From Owenia fusiformis (Eukaryota; Annelida; Polychaeta; Sabellida; Oweniidae), in assembly GCA_903813345.2 (NCBI GenBank), contig CAIIXF020000001.1, positions 13,537,915-13,597,914 of the forward strand: DNA of 60,000 bases, written 5' to 3'. Below are positions 1 through 11,539 of the stretch, in pieces. The first letter of the stretch is position 1, and each line of letters starts with the position of its first letter. Both the position numbers and the translations under genes were made by a program. The notes beneath the pieces were generated by a model. It saw only the letters and a list, made by a program, of their open reading frames with translations, was not told the DNA's origin and searched no databases.

Positions 1-493
1 AACAGAAATCAAAACATTCCACCAGAAATATCAAATGTGATGAACAATGTAGTAGTAAGGATGCAGACTGTCATCGAAATATGAGGTTACATTGAATATG
101 TGGTGCAAAAGATAACGGGTCAAAGTATCAAAAAGGCAGAACTGAATTAAAAACTGTGTACAGGGAAAAGAAACTTTCATCTTTTATCTACAAGACCATG
201 CAAAAAATGTCTGAAAAAAGTGATTGGTTTGTCTATGGTGTTGATATACTTTTGGGTACATTTTTTTGAGACACCCTATATATGGTTATAGCTACCATAT
301 GAGGAGAGAGATGGTTTGGCAAGGAATATTCCTTTAAAGGACAACTGAAATAGCTTTTCTCAACTTGCAGCGACAAAAATGTGGTTTTCTCCATTGTAAG
401 CCCAATGTAGAGTTCTTGCGATACCCATTATTAAATAAAAGTTAGATAACTGCTTACGGTCATAGATAACCAAATAAAACTAACTGTCATCAA

Positions 494-689
494 ATTGGCC
501 CCCATGTGATTAGTAATGTCATATACAAAATATAGCTTGGTTTATTGGTTCCTTAGTAATCACAACATCATGGCAACCATAGGATTGTTGTGTAAACAAA
601 TAACAAAACATTTTGGCATTATGACGTCATGATCTAATGGACCAAAACGGGCCACGTGGGAGCCAGTGAGAGATCACGTGGGGGCCAAT
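494..689. repeat. Short inverted-repeat element (MITE-like)
   Basis: The 17-bp arm ATTGGCCCCCATGTGAT (494-510) recurs as its reverse complement at 673-689 with one mismatch. The interval holds a palindromic CRE-type TGACGTCA (622-629) and CACGTGG motifs (E-box like). It could be a small non-autonomous DNA element or a regulatory palindrome; no transposase is present. Confidence 0.4.
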
Positions 690-1294
690 AACGTCACAAC
701 CAATTCGAATATTGCTTATTAAGCAGCTATAACGATCGTTAGAGTGAAATAATTTTCACACTACTGATGAGAAAACATGTCCAAATACATTTATCAAAAA
801 ATCACTTTGATTCCTTTAGGTTAAAAATACCATTTCATATCTGCCTTAAGCATACAGTTCATGAAAATCTAATCGAAGTGGCGGTTATGTCCCCCATTTG
901 TGACAACGGTATCTGACTTTACCGTTGTCAGGCTATTCCGATGTGAATTGGATTGAGCTCTGAGATATGAATGAACAGGTAAACATTAAGTATGTAACAA
1001 TAGCATAATTGATTATAACACAAAAGTAAACTCATATTAACGTCATGTACCTTTGGTAAATTCTTGCACAAAGGAATACATCACTGGATGAGATCCCCAT
1101 TGGAGATAAACTCACCCACGTCTTGCATAATTTGAGCTTGTTTGTGCCTGGAGGAATGGATTGATATATAGCCAAAATCTGTTCTTATTTTACAAAAATG
1201 TACTAACAAACCCATATTATTTTTAGATACATGTATGTACTATTGGTAAGCGAAATCTTAAAATAAGTCTTCCCTATTATATTTTTAAAAAATA

Positions 1295-1362
1295 TTGGTC
1301 AATTTGAAGCAAGTTGAAAAAAGACCTTTTTGACCTTTTCTGACCTTGAGAAGGTCTTTGAA
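1295..1362. repeat. Single relic of the GACCTTTTTGACC repeat
   Basis: The stretch with GGTCAATTTGAAGCAAGTTG followed by GACCTTTTTGACC and GAGAAGGTC matches the unit of the array at 3563-4090, so the unit also occurs outside that array. Confidence 0.6.
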
Positions 1363-2285
1363 ACTAGTACTGCATTATGTTGTACTTAAAGAGAGAATCA
1401 GAGATAGCGAGTAGGCTAAACAAAAAATATTTCAATTTTAGAATATTTTTGGCTCATGTCATTCCTTGTCATGTCTATTTTCTAAAAATCACAAAAGTGC
1501 ATACTTTATTCAAGGAAAACGAAAGATTTTTACAATAATGTATTATTTTTCTATAAGAATGGTTACCATTCTTATTATTTGGGAGAACTGAAATCTATTT
1601 TGCACTTTGAATCATTAATAACTTTACCAATTTATAACATATTGTGAATCTTTTGGGAGATATTGTATTTGATATTGTAAGCAATAGATTGGTAGGTCAA
1701 TTATGCACATTGCTTGTAATTTTGTCACCCCCTATAGATCTGATTCTGCCTTTAATTGCTCTTACAAAATATAAAATGTGCACATATGGTATATAGAAAA
1801 AAATATTACTTTTCAACTATGATGTATTATCTTCTTCATGGTTTGTCAACTTAGAATGTTATAATGCACAAAATGGAAAAGTTAACATTATAGCAATGTC
1901 TATAGCTGTGACAAAAAATATGAAAGTGGTATTCTAAAACTGCTGCGTCTAGCTCCGATTTTATAAATCGGTTGGGGAAAAAGTTATTTGGTATTTTTGT
2001 TCCAGACACTTCGATAGTAAATTTATTTTTGATGGAGTAAAAAAGGATTTTAAGCAAAATACTGAGCTGGGAAATTCAAAAATTTAAATGAATAAGCTGA
2101 GAAGTGCATTAAACATTTTAACATAATGTATAATTATGCAACCCATCAGATCATCACCATTTCATTAAATACAGCGACCTTTTAGGAAAAAACAAAGCTA
2201 ATATCCCAATCTATCACCTTAGGATGAAAAATTGATTTGAATAATACTAAAGACTTACATAAGTGATTCAGACCAGTCAACCTAA

Positions 2286-2350
2286 CATTTGCCAAAATAT
2301 ACCACCAAATTATGGATTTTTCATTTGCCGAAATATACCATCAAATTATT
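2286..2350 (+). repeat. Two-unit direct repeat
   Basis: Two adjacent copies of a ~36-bp unit containing CATTTGCCRAAATATACCA and CAAATTAT. AT-rich and not coding. Confidence 0.5.
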
Positions 2351-3507
2351 TTCTTATATATATTTTGGGGAAAAATAATAACTTTTGCAAAAATCTAACA
2401 TTTTCTCACCATATTTCAATGAAAATCAGCGCACGTTGCCTTTCAAAATATTTGAGTTTCCTTTCCATCTTTCCTTTCTTCTCTAAGTCATCTTGACAAT
2501 TTTCAAACTCAAAAACATTTTTGAAATTGACCTTTATATACTTGGGTCAGAAGCTGATTCAGATCACTTATTCAGAATACCAAGAAAGATTCCTATCATT
2601 GAAATGGCTATATCAATCAATTTGAAGAATGTTGGACATGAATGACCTGAAAGAAATATATTGATACATACATGTAGAGTGCCGTAAATCTCTAAATAAT
2701 GAAAATGACTTATTTTTTACCTTATCTATTGACCTTCAACATTTGGAAATTCCTTAACCATTTTAGACCTACATGTAGAAATAATGTAACCTTAATTTCC
2801 AAGAAACTAGGTCATATACACTACTTTTGTCACCTTATTCATGTGTACATGATTAAAATAAATACCACTACGATAATTCCCACTGGTAATAGGTAATATT
2901 TAGGCCTTCGGGTGTTTAACCACCTTAAACTACTGTGTCAAAAAATCCACCTAAAAAGTGTATTTTTGTCTTCTATTATAGGACTACAGTTTCTTGAAAA
3001 ATTTACCATATCTCTTAATTTAGGTTGACAGGCACTGAATCTCATATCCCAGATAAAGAGACAATTCTGATTCATATGTTTTACAATTGACGCAATTATT
3101 ATACCTCATCTCCATTTATTTGCGTCAGTGATTTGGCACTAGATAAAACCATAATGTAACCAGGTAACGGTCGAGCTAGGGTCACAATTCTATAATTCCT
3201 CGATTGATTAGGAATACATAGAACAATATCACAAATTATTTAAGTGGCCCGGAACCCTTTTGAGGGTTGCAGATTAATAGTCGTTAAGTAACATGTTGCA
3301 GAAGTCATTAATTTACCTCTATGAGACATCATCGAGTTAATTAAATAGCTCTTGAATCAACTGAAACTTGATTTTCTGTGATGCTAAAGACGTGGACACA
3401 GGAAGTCTCTTACTCTAGATTCTAATGTTACAACATGTACCTTTTCAAATATACATAATCATATTCTATCGTTCAATCTACCAAAAGACCTGACATCAAG
3501 TATCATG

Positions 3508-4230
3508 GAAACAAGGCATTAACATGACAAACTGTCACCACCTAGTTGCTCACAATATTATTGTAGATGATTTTGAAAGCAAGTTGAAAAAATACCTTTT
3601 TTGACCCTGAAAAGGTCATTGAAGGTGAAATCTCAAATCTAAAGTCAGATTTGAACTTCTGAGAACTTGTAGATGATTTTGAAAAAATGGTCAATTTGTA
3701 GAAAGTTGATAAAAACCTTTTTGACCTCAAGAAGGTCATTGAAGGTCAAATATTTTTGACCTTTAGAATATTATTGAAGGTCAAATCTATAGTCAGATTT
3801 GAACTTTTGAGAACTTCTAGTTGATTTTGTTTAAATTAATCAATTTGAAGCAAGTTGTAAAAGACCTTTTTGACCTTGAGAAGGTCAATGAAGGTCAAAT
3901 TTCAAATCTAAAGTCATATTTAAATTTCTGATAACTTGTAGATGATTTTGAAAAGAATTTGGTCAATTTGAAGCAAGTTAAAAAATACCTTTTTGACCCT
4001 TTTTGACCTTGAAAAGGTCACTGAAGGTTTAATCTTATATAAAAAGTCAGATTTGAACTTCTGAAAACTTGTAGATGATTTTGGAAAAAAAACTGAAGTC
4101 AGTCTAAAAATTATTTGTTAAGTTATTGGAAGTTGTAACAATTTGTTACAGATGCCAACCACCTCCAATTGCCGATCACCAACCGCCATAACAATATAAC
4201 ACCACCTTTTGGTGGAGACATAATGAAAAC
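3508..4230. repeat. Dispersed repeat family R1, copy split by the tandem array
   Basis: The left part (AAGGCATTAACATG then TGTCACCACC) ends at about 3551. The right part (ATTTGTTACAGATGCC, then ACCACCTTTTGGTGGAGACA) resumes at about 4125. The order matches intact R1 copies at 7750 and 46790. Confidence 0.55.
3563..4090. repeat. Diverged tandem array, four ~105-130 bp units
   Basis: Units begin with GTAGATGATTTTGAAA near 3563, 3668, 3818 (diverged) and 3938, with a partial unit near 4070. Each continues through GGTCAATTTGAAGCAAGTTG, GACCTTTTTGACC, AAGGTCATTGAAGGTCAAAT and GTCAGATTTGAACTTCTGA. The open frame seen on the minus strand here is only repeat sequence. The array sits between the two halves of a dispersed-repeat copy (3508-3551 and 4125-4230), so it may have expanded inside it. 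Confidence 0.7.
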
Positions 4231-6230
4231 AAACAAATAATAGATGATCTGGAACAGTGTAATTAATTGTAAAATCCCATGACCCATGTCCACCCATTGG
4301 CTTTATTGGATGAAATCTCAGATTCATCCGATAGCATTTGATTTGATTGCAATGTAATCACTTAATTTAAGGCTCTCAGGATTGCCTAAAATGATCAATT
4401 TAATGTTTTATCCCATTGGTTGATTCAGAATATGATTGACCATTGAAATTGTCTGGATAGGATCTCATTATAATAAACTGTCCACATCTTTGCACTGTTA
4501 TCCCTGGTGTAAGATTTTGAGTTTTTTATGGAGTTTTGGCTCAATTGATAACTTTTTCTCATTGAGATCTAATAGAAAATCCATCTGCAATTCTAAGGGT
4601 GCATTATAAATGTACATTAAATAAAAAACTGATAAACAGTAGACTCAAGATATATGGAAAGATCTTAATCTGACTTTAACTTTACTTATTTTTGACAATT
4701 ATATGCCAGAGGTTTGTAAACAAAAATCCAGCGATACATTTCCCTCCATAAGGAGTGTAACCATTTTGAATAAAAATTGAAAATGAAAATCTGCAATAGA
4801 ATCTAGCAGTATTCATCTTCACAAATTTTACTTTACATTATATGTATTCTGCAATAATTTTTGAAATGTGTAATTCTAATGAAAAAGTAAAATCTTACAT
4901 TCTCATTACAACACCTGCTAATATGTACATACAGTTGCCAAATATTATATCTCTCACAGAGAGAGAGAAAATACACCTCCCAAGCAGAATGTTTTTGGAT
5001 ATACAAGGTGTTCCACTTACACAGGTTTTACTGTCCATCCATATTTTTATGAAATGATGGGATGAAAGCACTACTTATGGAAAAAATCATCTGTACCATT
5101 GATTCTACATAGCTCCCAACCATATGTGTATCTCCTTTCATCTAAAACAGGCTTTCATAAAAAAGATTAACACCTAAATTCAATTCCTATAATGACACTG
5201 ATTCAAACCGATAATAAGTAAAAGAAATGCTATTTAGTTTACCATTAATTCTCAGAGAAAATCTTGTATCCAGGAATATTCTAGACTTAAATATTGAATG
5301 GTAACAAATTAACGCCACGTAAAGCTCAAAAAATAAATCTGGTAATTCTTTCTTCCTGGTCTTACAGATTCAGCGAAAATATTCTGGTCTGAGACAAAAA
5401 CGTAAGCCTCCCTCAAGATCAAATGGTCCTTCCGCATGGTTTTTAGTCTCATATTGTACATGTACTGTCAGTGCCACCTGTTCCAATCTGTTATCATCAA
5501 GAAGCTGGGAAATGGAGGATTAATTACTGACCATGATGAATAGGAAATACTTTGGAATATTACTTAAATCCTGGAACATATTTCAAATTTAACATGACAG
5601 GACATGAACATTTAAAAATAATCCAATTATTAAATTTGAAAACTCAATTCATGATTTTAGATCACACAAAAAGTATTTAGATGTGTGGGACTGTCAGATC
5701 TGAGGGGTGGGAGTTTACAACCAAAATTATATGTTCAAATCCATTTGCCTAAAAATGCTGTTTGGGCCAAATATTTGAAAAGATGTGCCTAGCCTTTGTA
5801 TTAATTTCTAAAAAGAAGCCAAATTAGAAAATATATTCAAAAACAATTTCTACTGTACCACTGATCAAATTATACTAATTGTTTCAGTATCTATGAAATC
5901 AAACTCTGTCACAATATTATTTAAATCTTTTAACTCCACCAAATGATGCATTATACTAATTTAATTATGTGGGAGACCAAATATTCCCTTGCGAATCCAC
6001 CCACCTACTTTATAAACATGTGAATTCCAATCATCACAATCTCCCCTTTCTAGAAAATGAGTTCGTCCTCATACCTCAACAGCAAATAGATCAATAAAAT
6101 TGAAAGCTGGAAAAATGGACTGGTCCAAAGGATTATAAGTAATTTAGCAACAGGCCTCATTCCTACAAAATTCTGCAAGAGACCAAGGATTTACAGCTGA
6201 TTTGAGCCAAAGACAAAAAAAGAAATCAAA

Positions 6231-6306
6231 ATGAAATCTTTTACTGTTTGCATAGCTTTGGCTCTTCTCATAGCAGTTACAAATGCCAATTACTTTGGCA
6301 AACGAG
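6231..6306 (+). CDS. Small secreted peptide precursor, exon 1 (signal peptide)
   Basis: The first exon encodes 25 residues plus one base, ending at a strong GTAAGT donor at 6307. The ATG at 6231 is preceded by an in-frame TGA at 6198. Residues 1-19 form a classic signal peptide: Met-Lys-Ser, a hydrophobic core CIALALLIAV, then TNA. Straight after come NYFGKR and a Gly encoded across the junction. Gly-Lys-Arg is the usual signal for dibasic cleavage and C-terminal amidation, so a tiny NYF-amide could be released; this is inference. The exon joins 17943 in phase, giving a 76-residue product. I do not recognise the family. It could equally be a secreted helical protein with an unprocessed N-terminus. 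Confidence 0.72.
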
Positions 6307-7489
6307 GTAAGTTGATAACTTTTTCTTACTTTTTAATCAAAATACTTTTCAGTTTTATTCAAAATATATACCATAAATAGAAAATAAGTGTTTTAATCGA
6401 TAACAATAAATTTCTCATCATGTTTAAGGTATTATCTGAATGTCGTAATAATGTTCTAATAGTGAGAATATTCCTATCTTTTATTTATACAAAAGTTGAC
6501 AAGTGTGAAGAAAAACCAATGAATAAATCACAGGTCTCATTTCTGAATCACTGCGCTTTTTCTGTTTATTCTAGTCTATACTGTTATATATGAGCACTCA
6601 ACAAAAGCATTTTTTAAGTATAAGAAACACAAATTCATGCAGTTCTGCTAAATTGCTATTAAAAATATTAATCCATTTAGTTGATGAAGCAAATAAACAA
6701 TTGGAAGGAATTTAAAATCAAGTGTTTGATGCTTCTATCATTTGTAAACACAAAAATGGATAGAACATGATCGATGTTAAGATACACAATGGCAATGGTA
6801 ATTTTGATAGAACAAAGCTACAACCAAAATGTAAATATATTCTGGACTTAAACCAAATCCGGGTTTTGATGTAATCTCAAAAGCATTGGTCATACATTCA
6901 AAACATCATTATTCCCAATGACGCATGACTCTAAGATTTACTAATTTGCATATTAGTGGAGTTTTTTATACTCTAGTTACGTAATCTGATCATTTGTTGA
7001 TCAATCACATGACTGATGTGTACACATCGGACTTAATTCGCCATTTTTTCATAGCTAAACTTGTAATCCTTTAATACACTTAATACAGCCGGAATACTTT
7101 CAAGCAATTTGACAGCATGCAGCATATTCCAATCCAAGGACTCTGATTTATACTAATTAATTCGTAAAACATCATAGTTGTTTCAAAATATTTCATAACT
7201 TTGGATGGTTTAGTATTTAATCTTGAATTGTCTTCAGTATTGCATACTTTCAAAATAACAATAACAACAATGGAGTAAAGTGAATTCAAGTAGTGTTTGA
7301 TTGAATCCCACGATTCTGCAAGATTTCCTGATTTCACAAGGAATAGTCACTTACGTCACACATTAGGTTGATGGTCAACCCTTTAGGCAGTTGATAACAG
7401 TCATACTTACAAAATTAAAAAGATTTATAACAAAGTAAAACTCAGTCAACTTGTCATTTAGTAACATGACATGAAATAGAATAATAGCA

Positions 7490-7612
7490 TAATAGAATGA
7501 CAGGTCAATCATAATAGAAAGACAGGTCAACCAGAATGACAGGTCACACATAATAGAAAGACAGGTCAACCAGAATGACAGGTCAACCACAACAGAATGG
7601 CAGGTCAAACAG
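7490..7612. repeat. GACAGGTCAA minisatellite
   Basis: About six ~20-bp units of AGAATGACAGGTCAACCA / ATAGAAAGACAGGTCAACC, alternating as a ~39-bp higher-order unit. The frame through it on the minus strand reads as repeats such as LSFWLTCLSIM, which is repeat translation and not a protein. Confidence 0.8.
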
Positions 7613-7749
7613 TGCTCCCTTGATGACTTGGATGACTTCTTATAATTAATAATTAAATGATGCACTGCGCTTTATACATGACAAACATTGAAAGTTTCAG
7701 AATTGGAATCATGTTACTGGAAAGGTAGATTAAACAGGTCAACAAATAG

Positions 7750-7907
7750 CGAATGAAACGAGGCATTAACATGCAAAATATAACCACCTGCCATTTGTTA
7801 CAGATGCCAAACACTAACTGCTAAACACCAACCGCTAACCAACGCCACAAAAATGTAGGAGACTAGAACAATATGTCACAACTTGTGGTGATAACATAAA
7901 AATGATT
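7750..7907. repeat. Dispersed repeat family R1
   Basis: Intact-looking copy: AGGCATTAACATGCAAAATA, ACCACCTGCCATTTGTTACA, GATGCCAAACAC, a run of CCAAC/CCGCTAA units, then CACAACTTGTGGTGATAACA. It shares this order with copies near 24814, 33636, 46790 and 48686. Confidence 0.7.
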
Positions 7908-8290
7908 ATGAAATCTCTACAAAATTAATGTTGACACAAACTGAATTTTCAATAATTATCAAAATACTTCATTCTTCTATGGAGAATTCTTTTTAGCTTG
8001 TCATCATTATCAATGAAGCTCACACTTTTAGACAAGCCTACATCGAGTTTAAAGACCCAAAGTTCCTTTTTAATGCTAACAATATCCTAATAGCTTTAGG
8101 AATAATTTGAGCAACTTGAAAAATTACAAAGTAAACGACAGCTTAGGAAAGATTATGTGAATTAATGAGATAGTGCCTCTTCAAAAGGACAGATTGTCTC
8201 CGAGAAGTTTGTCACTTAAAATAAAATGTCACAGTGTTAGGGATGGTGTCGAATTATCATTTGTTGTGGAGTAATGAAGCTCATTTTGTT

Positions 8291-8890
8291 TGGGGAGGGG
8301 GCAAATTATGGTTTTGTTAGTGAACAGTGTTGATTTTGTTGGGGGAGGGGGCAAATTATGGTTTTGTTAGTGAACAGTGTTGATTTTGTTGGGGGAGGGG
8401 GCAAATTATGATTTTGTTAGTGAACAGTGTTGATTTTGTTGGGGGAGGGGGCAAATTATGGTTTTGTTAGTGAACAGTGTTGATTTTGTTGGGGGAGGGG
8501 GCAAATTATGGTTTTGTTAGTGAACAGTGTTGATTTTGTTGGGGGAGGGGGCAAATTATGGTTTTGTTAGTGAACAGTGTTGATTTTGTTGGGGGAGGGG
8601 GCAAATTATGGTTTTGTTAGTGAACAGTGTTGATTTTGTTGGAGGAGGGGGCAAATTATGGTTTTGTTAGTGAACAGTGTTGATTTTGTTGGGGGAGGGG
8701 CCAAATTATGGTTTTGTTAGTGAACAGTGTTGATTTTGTTGGGGGAGGGGGCAAATTATGGTTTTGTTAGTGAACAGTGTTGATTTTGTTGGGGGAGGGG
8801 CCAAATTATGTTTTTGTTAGTGAACAGTGTTGATTTTGTTGGGGGAGGGGCCAAATTATGGTTTTGTTAGTGAACAGTGTTGATTTTTTT
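8291..8890 (+). repeat. 50-bp minisatellite, 12 units, G-rich
   Basis: Twelve head-to-tail 50-bp units (8291, 8341, 8391 and so on to 8841). Each holds GGGGGAGGGGG, CAAATTATGG, TTTTGTTAGTGAACAGTGTT and GATTTTGTT. Internal units are nearly identical, with isolated single-base variants such as GCAAATT versus CCAAATT in the last units. This points to recent expansion or active homogenisation. The G5-A-G5 tract occurs once per unit, so several units together could form G-quadruplexes. It lies in the intron of the secreted-peptide gene. Confidence 0.97.
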
Positions 8891-9938
8891 AATTCAATAT
8901 TCAAATGAAAGACATATCAATATTTTAAAAGTTGTTAGATGAGGGGAGGGGTGAAACCATAATGAAGTTAACTCTTGTATTTGGTATTTTATTGTGACTC
9001 ACTTCACCATATCAGATCAGAAATACAGATTTGGTTTTAAATTTTCATAAAATAAAAAAGAGAGGAGGGAATGATATGAAACAAACATGAATATGATTTT
9101 ATTGGTGTGATATGCAACAATTAACTAATTGTCGTAAATATAATGAAATTCTATTTTGACTTTTGTTGATTTCAGGTGCAAAATATTTTGCACAGTTTCA
9201 CAATCATTCATGAATTATGGCTCACAATTTCTATACCTCAATGCAAATTCAAGATATACCCCTTTAATGCATTGATTCATTCAATAAATTAGGAGAAAAC
9301 TTACGGGGCAATAACAATTTGAACTAAACTGTTTATTTTGTATTTACAAGATTACAACAGCACAATGTTTAAATGGAATTTACTGCAAATCAATTGCCAT
9401 CATCATTTCCCAAGATCATACTCAAATATTTGTAACCCGAATTACGTACAGTTTTGCAGAATGATCCTGCTAGTTACTTTTATTTATCTATATATTTAGA
9501 CTTAGATTTAGTGGCATCATTAGTAGTGCCTTTATGGAGCTGTCGCACTTAGGCCGTGTGGGCTCACCATTCGCCACTGTTAGAATACTTTGGGGCAGAT
9601 GACATGTATATACGATGGGCAAAACAAATAGTTGATTTTACAGCAAGATATCTCCCATCACACCAAATACAAAATGTTTGAATTATTTAAAAAATGAATG
9701 CCCTAACACTGGTGAATAATGGGCACATGGCTAATTGGAGCATTTGATGGCTTCAGCCAGGGGCTTTCCTGGATTGTTCAATGGATGAAACAGTGATGCA
9801 CATGATAACGCCAAAGACCTTGAAATTGAGATAAATCATATATTCCATCAAAAATCATATAAGTGCATCATATTTTAGTTTTCAAGCAATAAAGGGGCAC
9901 TCAATTATCCTTATTCCCATGGTTGTGCTAGTCTTTAA

Positions 9939-10224
9939 CATATCACTGCAGCATTAGTCTCACATGTAGCTCCCATTGTGAGATGGCTAAACTAATTGTC
10001 ATCATTGAAAAATCTCAAGAACCTGATTGGTTGCATTGTGAGTAGTTGATAAACCCATGTGTGGTGAATTATCAACAAAACTTTTACTCACATTTCTTCT
10101 ATGGGGATTTCCCTTTTGACAACACCTTTTTATAGTAGAATAATCAACAGAATAATTTCATCAATGTCTGATTTTTCCATTTACCCGCCGCAGTGTCTAT
10201 ACATAGGCACTGCCATGGGAGTTT
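9939..10224 (-). mobile_element. Non-autonomous DNA element, copy 2 (subterminal hairpin family)
   Basis: Reverse-orientation relative of the element at 35629-36049. Shared landmarks are GATTGGTTG near the middle, TATCAACAAAACTTTTACTC, a GGGGATTT block, and the terminal hairpin GCCGCAGTGTCTATACATAG with GCACTGCCATGGGAGT. The left end is eroded (ATATCACTGCAGC at 9939). Confidence 0.55.
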
Positions 10225-10335
10225 GTCAATAATCCGATTATGTAACACCTACAGCTTTCAATTTACATCTAACCTCCAAGGCCAACCTCTGGTGTCCCAC
10301 AAAATAACCACTGTCACTATCAGAATTTTTTACTG

Positions 10336-10728
10336 AAAGGACGATTCTCGGTTTGGAGAACGAAGTTCATCAATCTAAATGAGCATTATCCCTGTTTCGG
10401 ACAAATTTGATTTTTTTACATAATATAGATTTGAATGTCTTCTTTTGAATAGTCATAATTTAATTTGGGTAATATTTCTAGATTTTTCGCAAAAAAATAT
10501 TAGCGCAGTACACTGATGAACTTCTTTCCCCAAATCGAGACTTGTATTTTATTGAATCGGTCTATTTGAGCATTATCCCTGCTTCAGACCAATTTGTTAT
10601 TTTTACATCTTGTAGATTTAATTGTCCTCTTTTGAATATTCATAGTTTAATTTGGGTAATATTTCTATATTTTTCATGAAAATTTTTTTAGCCCAGGAGG
10701 CTGTTCTCCAAACCGAGAATCGTCCTTT
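10336..10728. mobile_element. MITE with ~28-bp inverted termini, copy 1
   Basis: Left end AAAGGACGATTCTCGGTTTG (10336) is mirrored by CAAACCGAGAATCGTCCTTT at the right (10709-10728). Internally the sequence is a dimer: a GAGCATTATCCCTG...TTTTGAATA..CATAATTTAATTTGGGTAATATT block occurs twice. No open frame of note. A second copy is at 32461-32856. Confidence 0.8.
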
Positions 10729-10867
10729 ATTTAAAATTGGGATGAATTTTTCAAGAGTACAAATGTCTGCTCCATTGTACTGGTTTAAATAACTGATTAA
10801 AAATTTTCCAGCCAGATTTTTGGTTTTCAAATTGTTTGTCCATCAATTTCTGAAATTAATTGTTGTT

Positions 10868-11539
10868 AAAGGAGTGGTATCGATATGGAGAACTGAATTC
10901 AACAATGTTTTTCTCTAAAACCAATCATTGAAAACATTCTGTAAAAAACATGGTATTTTATGTAATGTTGACAATAATTTAATGCGAACATTTTTGAGAA
11001 ATATTCTATATAACTGATTTTGTTAACATTTTTTGCTTTTTCAGTGCAATTGTTTTTGCTCCTTTCTACCAATTCTTGAGAATGAAATAAAATGTCTTTC
11101 TGAACCTTTTTGGAACAAAATAGCATTATACAACATGTTATTAGACCTCTCAATATTATACAAAGGAATTTTTGGTTGATTTTACAAAAGTATTCAAAAA
11201 ATTAAAACAAAATCCCCAAAAATAGATAAAAATCAAGATAAATCTTTTATTTCATTAACAAGATACTTTTTTAAAATCAACCAAAATTTCCTTTGTACAA
11301 TTACAGTATTGAGAGACCTAAACATGTTGTGTTTATGTCGTTTTGTTTCAATGAGGTTCGAAATGATGTTTCATTTCACTCTGGAAACATGATACCAAGA
11401 ACAAAACAAGTGTTTGATGTGTTTTATAAAACAATATAGATGAAAGTATATATATATTTGTTAAATTTTTAGATTTTTTTATGACTGGTTTAAGAGAAAC
11501 GTGTGTTCAAAAAGTTCTCCATATCGATACCACTTCTTT
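10868..11539. mobile_element. Fold-back element with ~320-bp arms
   Basis: The left arm starts AAAGGAGTGGTATCGATATG at 10868; the right arm ends with its reverse complement near 11539. Similarity continues to the centre, for example TAGACCTCTCAATATTATAC then AAAGGAATTTTTGGTTGATT against AATCAACCAAAATTTCCTTT and GTATTGAGAGACCT. The centre is near 11210-11260. The single minus-strand frame across the left arm has no recognisable motif. Confidence 0.75.

Larger units (their letters stand above)
1..6230. other. Gene-poor left flank
   Basis: I recognise no coding exon here on either strand. It contains a 17-bp inverted-repeat pair (494-510/673-689), a relic of a GACC-rich repeat at 1295-1362, a short two-unit repeat at 2286-2350, a four-unit tandem array at 3563-4090 and pieces of a dispersed repeat at 3508-3551 and 4125-4230. 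The last few hundred bases should hold the promoter of the secreted-peptide gene; a TATA-like TTATAAAC lies near 6009 but its distance from the start codon is not decisive. Confidence 0.5.

Noticed and set aside
8291-8890. CRISPR-like regular array
   Set aside because: There are no unique spacers; the whole 50-bp unit is repeated, so it is a minisatellite in a eukaryotic intron.
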